In this document: positions 1 to 9,500 of the stretch, piece after piece
Position numbering within the stretch: position 1 is the stretch's first letter
Layout: every line of letters starts with the position of its first letter
Assembly (NCBI GenBank): GCA_020465985.1
Contig: JAANYP010006954.1
Location: 1-64,000 of the forward strand
Length of the DNA: 64,000 nt
Reading direction: 5' to 3'
DNA from: Centrapalus pauciflorus
Lineage: Eukaryota > Streptophyta > Magnoliopsida > Asterales > Asteraceae
Made by a program: the position numbers and the translations under genes
The notes under the pieces: generated by a model
What the model saw: only the letters and a program-made list of their open reading frames with translations
Told to the model about the DNA's origin: nothing
Database searches by the model: none

Positions 1-655
1 CAAAATCGTCCAAAAATCAATATTTTTGTCAAGAACACCAAATTTCTCAAAAACTCAGATTTCACATTTATTTGGACGATTTAAGCTACGATTTTTGTTT
101 CTGTAACATCTAATGACTTCAATGTATGGTTTCTAACTGAAATTTCCAACATGCAACATCAAATCATGCTTCAAATTCTTAAATTTCGGTTTCTCTCAAA
201 AGCGAACATAAACTCTAAAAATTTCGAAATTTAAATGAATATTACCTTGAATGCTTGTAGTTTCTTGTTGATTGATGTTATTTCTAACTTCCTTTGACTT
301 CAATTCTTCAATTGATTGCTAATTTAATGAGAATTCTTGATGTTCTTATGATGAAGTCGTAGATGGTGAGGAGAGAGAAAGAGATTTCAATTTTTCTTTA
401 ATGTGTGATAATGAGGTTTTAATTAATTTGGGGTAAATATATACTCAACTTTAGCTATATGTGCAATTTAACCCCCCTCCACTTTTGCATTTTACATCTC
501 TTTTAATTTGATCATTTAAATACTTTATATCATTTATTTAACTTAATTAAATAATTTCATTACTTAATTAAATTACAAGACAAATAATGTAATTAAATTA
601 CATTATTGGATCAAATACAGAATTTAAAGTTGGGTTAAAAGCAAGGTTGTTACAT
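1..655 (-). repeat. Partial gypsy LTR, outer end
   Basis: This stretch aligns throughout, with many mismatches, to the outer end of the chromovirus LTRs ending at 24046 and 31564. Shared blocks include the phrase around gtcaagaacac, a GA-rich run (gagagagaaagag) and the terminus ggttgttaca at 646-655. It is therefore the 5' end of a related minus-strand LTR whose remainder lies left of the window. The internal region that would follow in a full element is absent on the right, so this is a solo or truncated LTR. No coding potential is seen. Confidence 0.7.
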
Positions 656-1107
656 GTCTGAAGTCTGAAAATCACATTTGAAATTAAGAGGTGGTATTAA
701 GATCGAAAATCTGAAGTTAAAAGGTGGTCTTAATATTGTTTGTTTCGTATTATGAAACATCTGAAAATATTACTTTAAAATATTATATCTAATTAATTAT
801 ATATTATAATTAATTAATTTAAATAAACTAAATTAAATTAAATTAAATTAATTAATATGATAAATATTTTAAATTAAAAATTAATTGAACTTATATTTTA
901 ATCAACACCTCAAAAAAGACAATTTTGTGTTTTTCAGTCAACCACGTTTTAAAATACAGTTGTATTTCCAAGACAAAAGCATTTCAAAAAGACAACAATT
1001 GAACATTCAAACTCGACTTTCTTATAATTTTTCAGCAATTTCTTATCATAAATTTGTCATGTACTGTTGGTCATTTGTACTCCCATGTGATTTAGCGTCT
1101 ACATTCA
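656..1107. other. AT-rich stretch, decayed transposon end
   Basis: No gene is recognisable before about 1009. Two copies of a phrase like gaggtggtnttaa lie at about 690-735, and 780-880 is a run of AATTA/TTAAT repeats. The right part (about 1009 onward) is the extreme C-terminus of the Harbinger transposase annotated separately. The stretch probably holds the non-coding end of that DNA transposon, but I could not identify its terminal inverted repeat. Confidence 0.4.
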
Positions 1108-1112
1108 TATTG

Positions 1113-1289
1113 TGTAACATCTCACATCGGTGGAAAGGAGAAACTAATATGCCCATATAAGGGTGAGGTTGTCTCTATTCACCAAGACGCGTTTTGGGGC
1201 AGGCCTATGGCTTAGCTTCCAGGAACAAAACCGTGCGGCCTTTGCCAAAGCGGACAATATCTTGTCTCGGGGTGGTCTGGGCTGTTATA
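1113..1289 (+). repeat. TRIM 5' LTR
   Basis: This 177-bp repeat starts TGTAACATCTCACATCGGTG and ends GGGCTGTTATA. The phrase accaagacgcgttttgg sits in its middle. The matching repeat is at 1359-1535. I saw no 5S rRNA-like promoter of the Cassandra type. Confidence 0.9.
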
Positions 1290-1290
1290 G

Positions 1291-1304
1291 TTGGCATCAG
1301 AGCC
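1291..1304 (+). other. TRIM primer binding site
   Basis: The sequence ttggcatcagagcc lies 1 nt after the 5' LTR. It differs by one base from the canonical TGGTATCAGAGC complement of initiator Met-tRNA used by plant LTR elements. Confidence 0.85.
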
Positions 1305-1347
1305 AGGCACCGGGACAATGTGCACAACGGGGACGCAGTGTTCCCAT

Positions 1348-1358
1348 GGGGGAGGGAT
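1348..1358 (+). other. TRIM polypurine tract
   Basis: The run gggggagggat sits directly before the 3' LTR at 1359 and is where plus-strand priming would occur. Confidence 0.8.
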
Positions 1359-1535
1359 TGTAACATCCCACATCGGTGGAGAGGAGAAACTAATATGCTC
1401 ATATAAGGGTGAGATTGTCTCTATCAACCAAGACGCGTTTTGGCGCGGGCCTATGGCTTAGCTTCCAAGAACAAAACCATGCGGCCTTTGCCAAAGCGGA
1501 CAATATCTTGTCTCGGGGTGGTCTAGGATGTTATA
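1359..1535 (+). repeat. TRIM 3' LTR
   Basis: Second 177-bp repeat, starting TGTAACATCCCACATCGG and ending GGATGTTATA, followed by the TATTG target duplication at 1536-1540. Confidence 0.9.
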
Positions 1536-2400
1536 TATTGTCTTGTAAATTGGCATTGTCTGATAAATCTTCAGCTTGATTGTATTCAAAAAAGAATTCG
1601 TCTCTTATGCCCTCTTTTCGAATAAAATTATGAATCGCAAAACATGCAATGACAACATCTCGTTGAGTGTCTAAGTCAAAGGTTTCATTTTCTTTGATAT
1701 TGGAAAACGTGCTTTCAAAACACCATAAGCACGTTCGATAACATTCCTAAGCTTCGTATGCGAATGGTTGAATTTCTCATACTTGTTCACTGGACGTTGA
1801 CGATGATACTCTCCCAACCTATGTCGAACATTCGATAAAGTGCCATAAATCCACGAGTATTTGTATAAGCGGCATCACAAAGAAAATATTTATCTGAAAA
1901 CAAAAAAAAAATTATTAGCAACAATATTATACATTTTAATTATAAAATTTAACTTTAAACATACCTTGAGCAGGAACTGGAAATCTTAAATCCGCATTTG
2001 CTATTGCTTCACACAACACTTTTGAATCGTGTGATTTCCCCTCCCATCCGACATTAACAAAGGTAAAAATCATATTAAAGTCACAACATGCTAAAACGTT
2101 TTGATAACATTCATCATTTCCTCTTCCTCTATACGCATTTTGTTCCTCGATGGGAACAACTGCACTAATCCATGTTCCATCAAGGGCATCGACCGCTCCC
2201 TACATAAAAGTTTAATCTTATAATCAAATTGTCACAAAATATTATACAATTATATTTAATCAATGTTTTACCTTAAATATACGTCGTTCCTTCTTGTTAT
2301 TTCCAGGGACATTTGGATTAGGATTGAATGATCTATGTATGATAACCTCGTTAGCTGAAACACCCTCACAATAATTAGGAAGTTTCGCATCATAAAACAA

Positions 2401-2613
2401 TATTCATATACTAATACTGTGTGGAATTAGCGTCAAAATATAAAATTTCATAAATCAGAGTCGTTAACGTGAATCATCTTACTTTGCCACCCATTAATAA
2501 GCAAAGTGTGATAATTCACGGATCAATGTATATCATGTTAGCGTCTAGTATCAATTACATGCCAAAGAGTTAACCAACTACAATCATTCGCATGTGAAAT
2601 CAAAATGGGAGTC
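2401..2613. other. Unassigned spacer
   Basis: AT-rich sequence between the Harbinger remnant and the left LTR of copia A. No ORF or known repeat is recognisable. It does not continue the sequence on the far side of copia A, which matters for how that element arose. Confidence 0.5.
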
Positions 2614-3281
2614 TGACAGGATCTAAAATATGAATTACCAAGACTAACTGATTTGAACTTATCAGAGTATAAATCAATAATCTTGCTTTGAATCAAAGTT
2701 TAATCAAGAAGTTTGCGGAATAACACTTAATTATTTTAACAAAAACTTTCAGAATCAATAATAAATAAACACACAGGAATTAATCAAGACTGTTTGTATT
2801 GCTGAATTCATCAATTACAATCACCTCTAATCTGTTTGATTAGACAAAGAACACAGACTGTTCTTAGGGTTTTACAACCTTAGAGGCTTAAGAAAACTTA
2901 ATCAACAAAGCAATTACAGACTCAAAATATGCAGAAACTCCTACACAATAGAACGACCTATTCTCTGTATTTATATTGCTTCTTGATATGTTTCCTTGAC
3001 GAACTATGACTTCTCTGATAGTAGATATGCTGGAATCTTCATGTAGATATCGTTTTCTGATAATCAGCACTTTTTGTTTCTGAAACTGTTGAGCAGCTTG
3101 AATCTCTTGACAGCATGAACTGAGCAGCTTGAGTTGTTTTGCTCTGGCAGCTTGAACTTTTACACTGGCAGCTCGAGTTTCTTCAACTAGCAGCATGAAC
3201 TTTGTATTTACATGTAAAATCTACTAATAGTCTGAGAAGTCTAAACTAACAGCTTGAATGTACTTAAACTATTTCCCAACA
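2614..3281 (-). repeat. Copia A 3' LTR
   Basis: This 668-bp repeat matches 12753-13420. On the plus strand it starts TGACAGG (TGTCAGG in the other copy) and ends CCCAACA. It contains a cluster of short agcagcttga/agcagcatga motifs (about 3090-3260) that recur elsewhere in the element. Confidence 0.93.
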
Positions 3282-3292
3282 ATCTCCCCCTA
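3282..3292 (-). other. Copia A polypurine tract
   Basis: The minus strand reads TTAGGGGGAGAT immediately before the 3' LTR start TGTTGGG. It is the Sirevirus-type AGGGGGAG tract for plus-strand priming. Confidence 0.9.
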
Positions 3293-3381
3293 ACTTAAAT
3301 TCTTTACAAGACTTTAAGTTCTATAAAAAACATGGAAATAAATAAGTAAACTGTTATTTACAAACCAAGGCTTTCAAAAAC

Positions 3382-6354
3382 TCACAACTGTGCAAGCTTA
3401 TGATCTATAGCCTTCAAAAATTCTCTCTTCATCTCTTCTTTATCACAAGATATTCTAGCTGATTTGATTTTCAGCAGCATATCTTTTGAAAAATTGAAAT
3501 ACTCAAGATTGAAGAAAATACCAGACCCATCTGTGAATTTGATTCTGAATGTCTTTGATTTGACAAACAGATCAATCTGCTTGATCTTTTTCCCTTCCTT
3601 TTCAGCATCTTCTATCTCTTGTCTTGCAAACTCAGAATCAACCACTGTACTTAGATCTTTGATGAGTTGCTTGACTTGTGGAAGAGCAGACCTTACTTGT
3701 GTAACTGACCCTATATTGTACATCTTTATCAATTCATCTCTGGTCAGCTTCTGTACTATCTGCCAAAAAGTGTCATACTCTTCTTCAGGTCCGGACTCTC
3801 TTCTGATTACAAACTTTATTCTCAAGTCACGGTCATCCAGTGACTTAGCAAACCAGTAGTTAATTTGAGGCTTTGTAAAATCATACTGATCAATCAGCTT
3901 CTCTATCTCCATAGCCTTTTGTAGTTGTTGCTCAAAGAGCACTCTCTTAACCGATGAAGGAATAGGGACATCTGCTTGATCAGTGGGAGTAGGTGCACTG
4001 GCACCAGCTTCAGTTTGGACTGATTGGGTTGTTGGTTGGACTTCTTGGGATGGTTGAGCTTCTGGAGAGACTGTTGTTCTCTGTCTTTTGTCCATCTCCT
4101 TATCATGAATCTCCTGCAGCCTTTCAGTAGACATGGACTGAGCCATTTTCTTTGGAATACCTGCTGCAAAGGCAAAATTGATAAGAAATCTTCTATGCTC
4201 AGCCTTGGAGTGCCCTGTTGGCATCTTTCTTTTCCTTGCTCCTTGCTTGACCACAAACCCCTTTAAGTAATCACCTAAAGTCTCATCATCATCCATTGGG
4301 GTTTGGGCTTGCTGCTCTAATTCCTTGTCTTGTTCTTCTGCTATTCTTCTGGCAACTTCAGCATCAAAGGCAATTTGGGCTTCTTTTGAGGAAAATTTAT
4401 GCTTTGGAGACTCAATGAGAATGCCCTTGCCCTTGTCTTTTGTAGCAGATGTTGTAGCTTGGACTGTGCTTGATGGAGCTTGAATTCCTTCTCTGATCAC
4501 AACTCCAGTGGCTTTTGAAGGAACAGCTTGAGTTTCTAGGCTAACAGCTTGAGAAGCTGTTGGGACTGCTAGCCTAGAAACTGGAACTGTTGGTGCTGCT
4601 TGGACTGTTGTTGTTGGAGCTGCTTGGACTGATGTGGGAACCTCCTGATTCTCCCCCTTTTTGGAAGCATTGGTTTGGTCAGAAGAAACCACAACCTTTG
4701 CCCCTTGGGTTTGAATCATCTGCTCTAACTTCATAATTTTATTTCCACAGAGTGTGAAGCCACTGTGAAGATAATCCATTCGCTTATTTTGAGCAGCATC
4801 TGCCTGCTTGAGAGCAAAAATTTGAGCCCCCTGTGCAGCAATGATGGACATTTGATGGTCCAACATAGCTACAACAGGTTTGAGTCTGGGATCCGTTAAG
4901 AGTATTTGTTGCAGACTAGCCTCAAGATCAGAGAACACCTGAGGTGCTTGTGATCTATCACTGACATTAAGACCAGAGGTAGAAACTTCTGGGTCCCTCT
5001 TTTCTTGGTTCTGGGGACTTCCAGCTTGTGTTTGCACACTTGCTGTTGCCATGGGCGTGGTCTTAGCTATGTTGGCACTGTCCTGTGCCTCTTGTGCAGA
5101 GACATCAGTAGTGCCAGCCACAGAACCCATATGAACCATCTCTGAAGAGATGTTCACCTCCTGAGAGAGAATGGGAGTGTCCTCAACTGGGTCCCTTTGG
5201 ATATTCTGTGCAGGAGTATCCTCCTGCACAGGGATATATGGCTCTTGCTGATGGGAGGAGGAGGAAGGAGCTCCTGGTCCCCTTTTTCTTTTGTATATGT
5301 TTCTGAGTGGGCGTGTTGGCTGTACAAAAGGAACAGAGGGAGTTTGCGTATCGGGAGGAGGGGGTTGGGGTCCTGGGGGTGTAGCAGTGATGATAGGCTG
5401 AGCCTGCTCAGGACCCTCTCCTCTGTGTTGTGGAATAATGTTCATCATTGCAGAAGGCAATGGAACATCAACACTCAAAAAGTTGGCACTATGTTTCAAA
5501 ACTCTCTTAATAGAGGCTAGTGAGTGCCTGTGGGAAACATGTATCCTTTTATGTGTATGAGAAGATGTGCAGGTGTGTGCAATGATTTCTGCTAAAAATC
5601 TAGGATACATCAAAAATTTCCCACTCTTTAGGGAATGATGCCTTAACATCCCCTGGAAAATCATGTTGGAAAAATTGAACCGTTGGCCTGTGGAAAAGCA
5701 CACTAAGGCAGTGGCAATGTTAGATTAAAATTCAGACCAACCAGTTCTTTTGGGGCTTATGCACTGCTGAATGATATGTACAAGAAATTTCCATTTAGGA
5801 GAAAAATGGGCTTTTAAGAAAGTAAAAGAATCAGCAGGACCCCTATAACCGATATTAAAAAGACCTGTATGTAAAGCATCAAGGGTTAGGTCAGTTATAC
5901 CTGTGGCATCTTGAAGATGCAAGTGATGTCGGATGGATTCCTCAGTGATATGGATATCAGTTCCATCAATCTTGGAAAGGAGGGTAGGCACTCCATTGAT
6001 GGTTTGAACAGATGCATGGTTCCAAAACTGTTCTATATGGGAGATGTATATAGTAGGGTTTATGGATAGTGCATGATGGATATGGGAGTGCCTGAGGAAA
6101 TCCATTATTGCATGGAACGGTCGGAGTTCAGCGTGTTTCAGAGTGTATGGGAGGCAGTTGTGTTCTTTTACGAACTCCATGGATGAACAAACGATGGTTT
6201 TAGGGTTTGAAAGAAGAATGTGTGATTCGTTCAGAGAGAAAGCAGAAGGCCGTGGAAGAAGAATATGTAACTGGTAGTTACAACTGAACGAAACTGGGAC
6301 CTTTAAAGGTTTTGAAAGGTTGGGTCCCGCGCACACATTTTGAAGATTACCCAA
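3382..6354 (-). pseudogene. Copia A ORF3, one in-frame stop
   Basis: Third ORF of copia A, about 990 codons, interrupted by a single in-frame TAA (5725-5727) after about 209 residues. Its function is unknown. The N-terminal 300 residues form a globular domain containing YISHIEQFWNHA and, after the stop, KFLMYPRFLAEII, which align in spacing with ORF3 of families B and C. A long Pro/Gln/Thr/Ser-rich linker follows, with a helical stretch around FSDLEASLQQILL...ALKQADAAQNKRM. The C-terminus is charged and basic, with FTKPQINYWFAKSLDDRDLRIKFVIRR. No signal peptide or hydrophobic membrane segment is seen, so the usual env-like label is not supported. The first start codon used is uncertain; MEFVKEHNC about 58 codons downstream is an alternative. 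The linker carries a 60-bp cassette also present in pol. Confidence 0.8.
4520..4579 (-). repeat. 60-bp palindromic cassette, ORF3 copy
   Basis: These 60 bases are identical to 8291-8350 in pol and are read in the same frame, encoding a shared peptide with SRLAVPTASQAV. The sequence folds on itself: AACAGCTT/AAGCTGTT around a 3-nt loop, and TTCTAGGCT/AGCCTAGAA outside it. Confidence 0.9.
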
Positions 6355-6476
6355 ATACCCTGCACACTTTGACAGATCAAGTGAAAATAACTAGTAGTCC
6401 GAGAAAATGAACTAGCAGCATGAGAAAATACTCATGCTGTTAGTGTAAAATTGTGCAACTTTTCAATGGAACAGTG

Positions 6477-6489
6477 TCTCCCCCTTAAA
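6477..6489 (-). other. Copia A central polypurine tract
   Basis: The minus strand reads TTTAAGGGGGAGA between the end of pol and the start of ORF3. It resembles the terminal tract at 3282-3292. Multiple purine tracts are a known Sirevirus trait. Confidence 0.75.
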
Positions 6490-6522
6490 TTAGCATACTG
6501 AGTCGATAATAATGAAAACCAA

Positions 6523-9500
6523 TTAATCCATGTTTACCATACCAATATTTGATATTAGGAAAGTGAACCTTCCCACATCAAAAGGTTTTGTAAATAGATC
6601 AGCTAGCTGATCATCTGTATGTATTTTGGTAACTTGGATTAACTTCTTTTCATTACAATCTCTGATGAAGTGAAACCTGATTTCTATATGCTTGGTTTTT
6701 GGGAATTTCACTGGGTTTTGCACAATGCTAATTGCACTTGAATTGTCAATATAAATAGGAGTGGATAAGAAATTCATACCATAGTCTCTTAGCTGATTTT
6801 GAATCCACATTACCTGGGAGCAGCAGCTTGCAGCTGCTACGTATTCTGCTTCAGTGGATGATGTGGAGACAGTTGTTTGCTTTTTGCATTGCCAAGAGAC
6901 CAGTCTTGCTCCTAAGTATTGACATCCACCAGTTGTGGATTTTCTGTCAATGTTGCATCCACCATAGTCACTGTCAGAATAAGCAGTTAGTTCAAAAGGA
7001 GAGTCTTTAGGATACCATAGACCTAAATGTGGTTGGCCTTTAAGATATCTAAAGATTCTCTTAACAGCAACCAAGTGAGAATCCTTTGGAGAGCATTGAA
7101 ACCTAGCACACACACAGACAGCAAACATAATATCAGGTCTTGAAGATGTTAGATACATGAGAGATCCTATAAGGGATCTGTATAGATGAATATCCACATC
7201 TATGCCATCTTTGTCTGTATGGAGCTGTTTATGAGGATCCATTGGAGTGATTGCAACCTTTGTGTCTTGATAGCCAAACTTTTCCAATATGTCTTTGACA
7301 TACTTTGATTGACTTATGAATAGACCAGTAGGCTTCTGTTTAACCTGCAGCCCTAGAAAGAATGTGAGTTCCCCCATTGAACTCATTTGAAACTTTTTGT
7401 GCATTAGGGCCTCAAATTCTTTGCACAAACTATCATTAGTTGAGCCAAAGATGATGTCATCAACATAGATTTGGACAAGTAGAATCTCAGCTTTGATGGA
7501 TTTAGTGAAGAGTGTTTTGTCCAGAGTGCCTCTCTTGAATCCATTCTGTAGAAGATATGATGACAGTGTGTCATACCATGCTCTGGGGGCTTGGTGAAGA
7601 CCATAGAGAGCTTTGTCTAGCTTGTACACCCTGTCTGGATACTTGTAGTCTTCAAAACCAGGAGGTTGACACACATATACTTCCTCTTCAATTGTCCCAT
7701 ACAGGAAAGCAGACTTAACATCCATTTGATACACTTTAAATCCTTTGAAACTTGCATATGCTAGAAATAGTCTGATGGCTTCAATTCTTGCTACTGGAGC
7801 AAAGACATCATCATAATCTATTCCCTCTTCTTGAGTGTACCCTTGTGCTACTAGTCTTGCTTTGTTCTTGATGACTATCCCTCTCTCATCCTTCTTGTTT
7901 CTGAACACCCATCTTGTTCCTATTGCTCTTTTTCCTTTAGGAAGATCCACCAGAGTCCATACATTCTGAATTTTGAACTGTAAAAGCTCTTCTTGCATGG
8001 CTTCAATCCAGGATGAATCTTTTAGTGCTTCTGATGCCTTTTTGGGTTCTAGTTGAGACATAAAACAGGCATGTTCAAAAGCAGCTAGACTGAATTCAGA
8101 AACTGCTTGTTCAGCAGCAGCAGTCTCATTGTGAACCATTTTCCTTGTTTGAACAGGAGTGCTTGGATCACCCAGTATTTGATTGAGAGGGTGATACTTG
8201 TGAACTCTTAGTGTGGGCTCTCTCTCTGTTTGAAAAGAAGTTCCAAGGTTTGTATCATCTCCATCAGAACCAGTGAATGGTTCAGTTTCTGGAACAGCTT
8301 GAGTTTCTAGGCTAACAGCTTGAGAAGCTGTTGGGACTGCTAGCCTAGAATCTGGGACTATTTCCTTTTGTGTTGGAGCTGTACTGTCAGGACTTGGGAA
8401 TGACACTTCAGTGTCTGTATTTGCATTAAGTGGAGCATTCAGGACCCCTGGAGGATCACATGACAGAAGTGGTAGAGTGGTGAAGTCGTCCCAACTTGTT
8501 GAATCTGTAGCAGTCTGAAACTTTGTGCCAACAGCATGAGAAATTGTATTGGCAGCATGAGAATTCGTGTTAGCAGCTTCAACCCTGTATGCATCAGCTT
8601 CTGCAGTATACTCAACAAAGCTCAGAGAATTTGTTAGTGAATCTAAATCAAACAACCAATCAGGACCAGTGCCTTTGATATTAGCAGTATTTTCATTAAA
8701 CTCAACATTGGCACTTTCTTCAATTGTTTTAGACACACTGTTGTATACTCTATAGGCTTTGCTTTGAGTTGAGTATCCTACAAAGAATCCTTCTTCTGCC
8801 TTACTTTCAAACTTCCCTAAGTGAGTCTTAGTGTGAAGGATAGTACATGGGCATCCAAAGGGCTTGAAGAAAGCTATTAGGGGACTTCTGTTATGGAATA
8901 ACTCATAGGGAGTTTTCCCTTGTGATTGAACTACTTGAACCCTATTTAGAACATAACAGGCTGTATTAACAGCTTCTGCCCAGAAAGTCATTGGCAGATT
9001 TGAATCAGCTAGCATTGTTCTAGCAGCCTCAATTAATGTTCTGTTCTTTCTTTCAGCTACACCATTTTGCTGTGGTGTTCTTGGTGCACTATATTGTCTA
9101 GCAATGCCTTTGGACTCACAAAAACTGTTTAGAATGTGATTTTTAAATTCAGTTCCATTGTCTGATCTTATCACCTTAACTTTGGAATTGGATTGGTTTT
9201 CTATCTTAAGGACAAAAGACTTAACTAGCTCAGCAGTTTCATCTTTGGACCTAAGAAAGTATACCCAAGTAAATCTGGTGAAATCATCAACAATGACTAA
9301 ACAGTATGCCCTTTTATTCAAACTCAAAACAGATGTTGGACCAAATAGATCCATATGTAGCAACTGAAGAACAGATGAAATTGAATTTACTTCTTTGGTC
9401 TTATGAGAAGTTTTGTGTTGCTTACCTTTAAGACATGCTACACAATGATCATCACAAATGAACTCCTTTTGTGGTAATCCTCTTACCAGATTCTTTTTAA

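Larger units (their letters stand above)
1113..1535 (+). mobile_element. TRIM retrotransposon (non-coding)
   Basis: A complete terminal-repeat retrotransposon in miniature. Two 177-bp direct repeats (1113-1289 and 1359-1535) begin TGTAACAT and end GTTATA. They flank 69 bp that hold a Met-tRNA-like primer site and a purine tract. The 5-bp target duplication TATTG (1108-1112 and 1536-1540) is intact. It has no coding capacity, so it depends on enzymes from autonomous LTR elements. It inserted into the C-terminal coding part of the Harbinger transposase. The two repeats differ at only a handful of positions. Confidence 0.92.
1009..2400 (-). pseudogene. PIF/Harbinger transposase, broken
   Basis: Read on the minus strand this is a DDE transposase of the PIF/Harbinger superfamily (nuclease that excises and inserts the DNA element). 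Visible blocks in order are VPGNNKKERRIFK (about 2277-2320), an intron with GT...TATGTAG ends, then GAVDALDGTWISAVVP carrying the first Asp (about 2145-2195), CDFNMIFTFV and GWEGKSHDSKVL, a second intron, KYFLCDAAYTNTRGF with the second Asp (about 1855-1895), and KLRNVIERAYGVLKARFP with the Glu (about 1700-1760). A frameshift falls near 1845. The C-terminal QQYMTNL segment continues left of the TRIM (about 1035-1112) and then runs into two stops replacing Arg and Asp codons. No MYB-like partner ORF is visible. The copy is dead. Confidence 0.85.

Noticed and set aside
1163..1427. Short ORFs on both strands around the TRIM
   Set aside because: They lie within the non-coding TRIM repeats and are explained by its GC-richer sequence; no protein family resemblance.
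1113..1535. Possible Cassandra-type TRIM with a 5S rRNA promoter
   Set aside because: No 5S-like internal promoter sequence is visible in the 177-bp repeats.
3382..6354. ORF3 as a retroviral-type envelope gene
   Set aside because: No signal peptide, hydrophobic membrane helix or glycoprotein-like Cys pattern in any of the ORF3 copies; left as unknown function.
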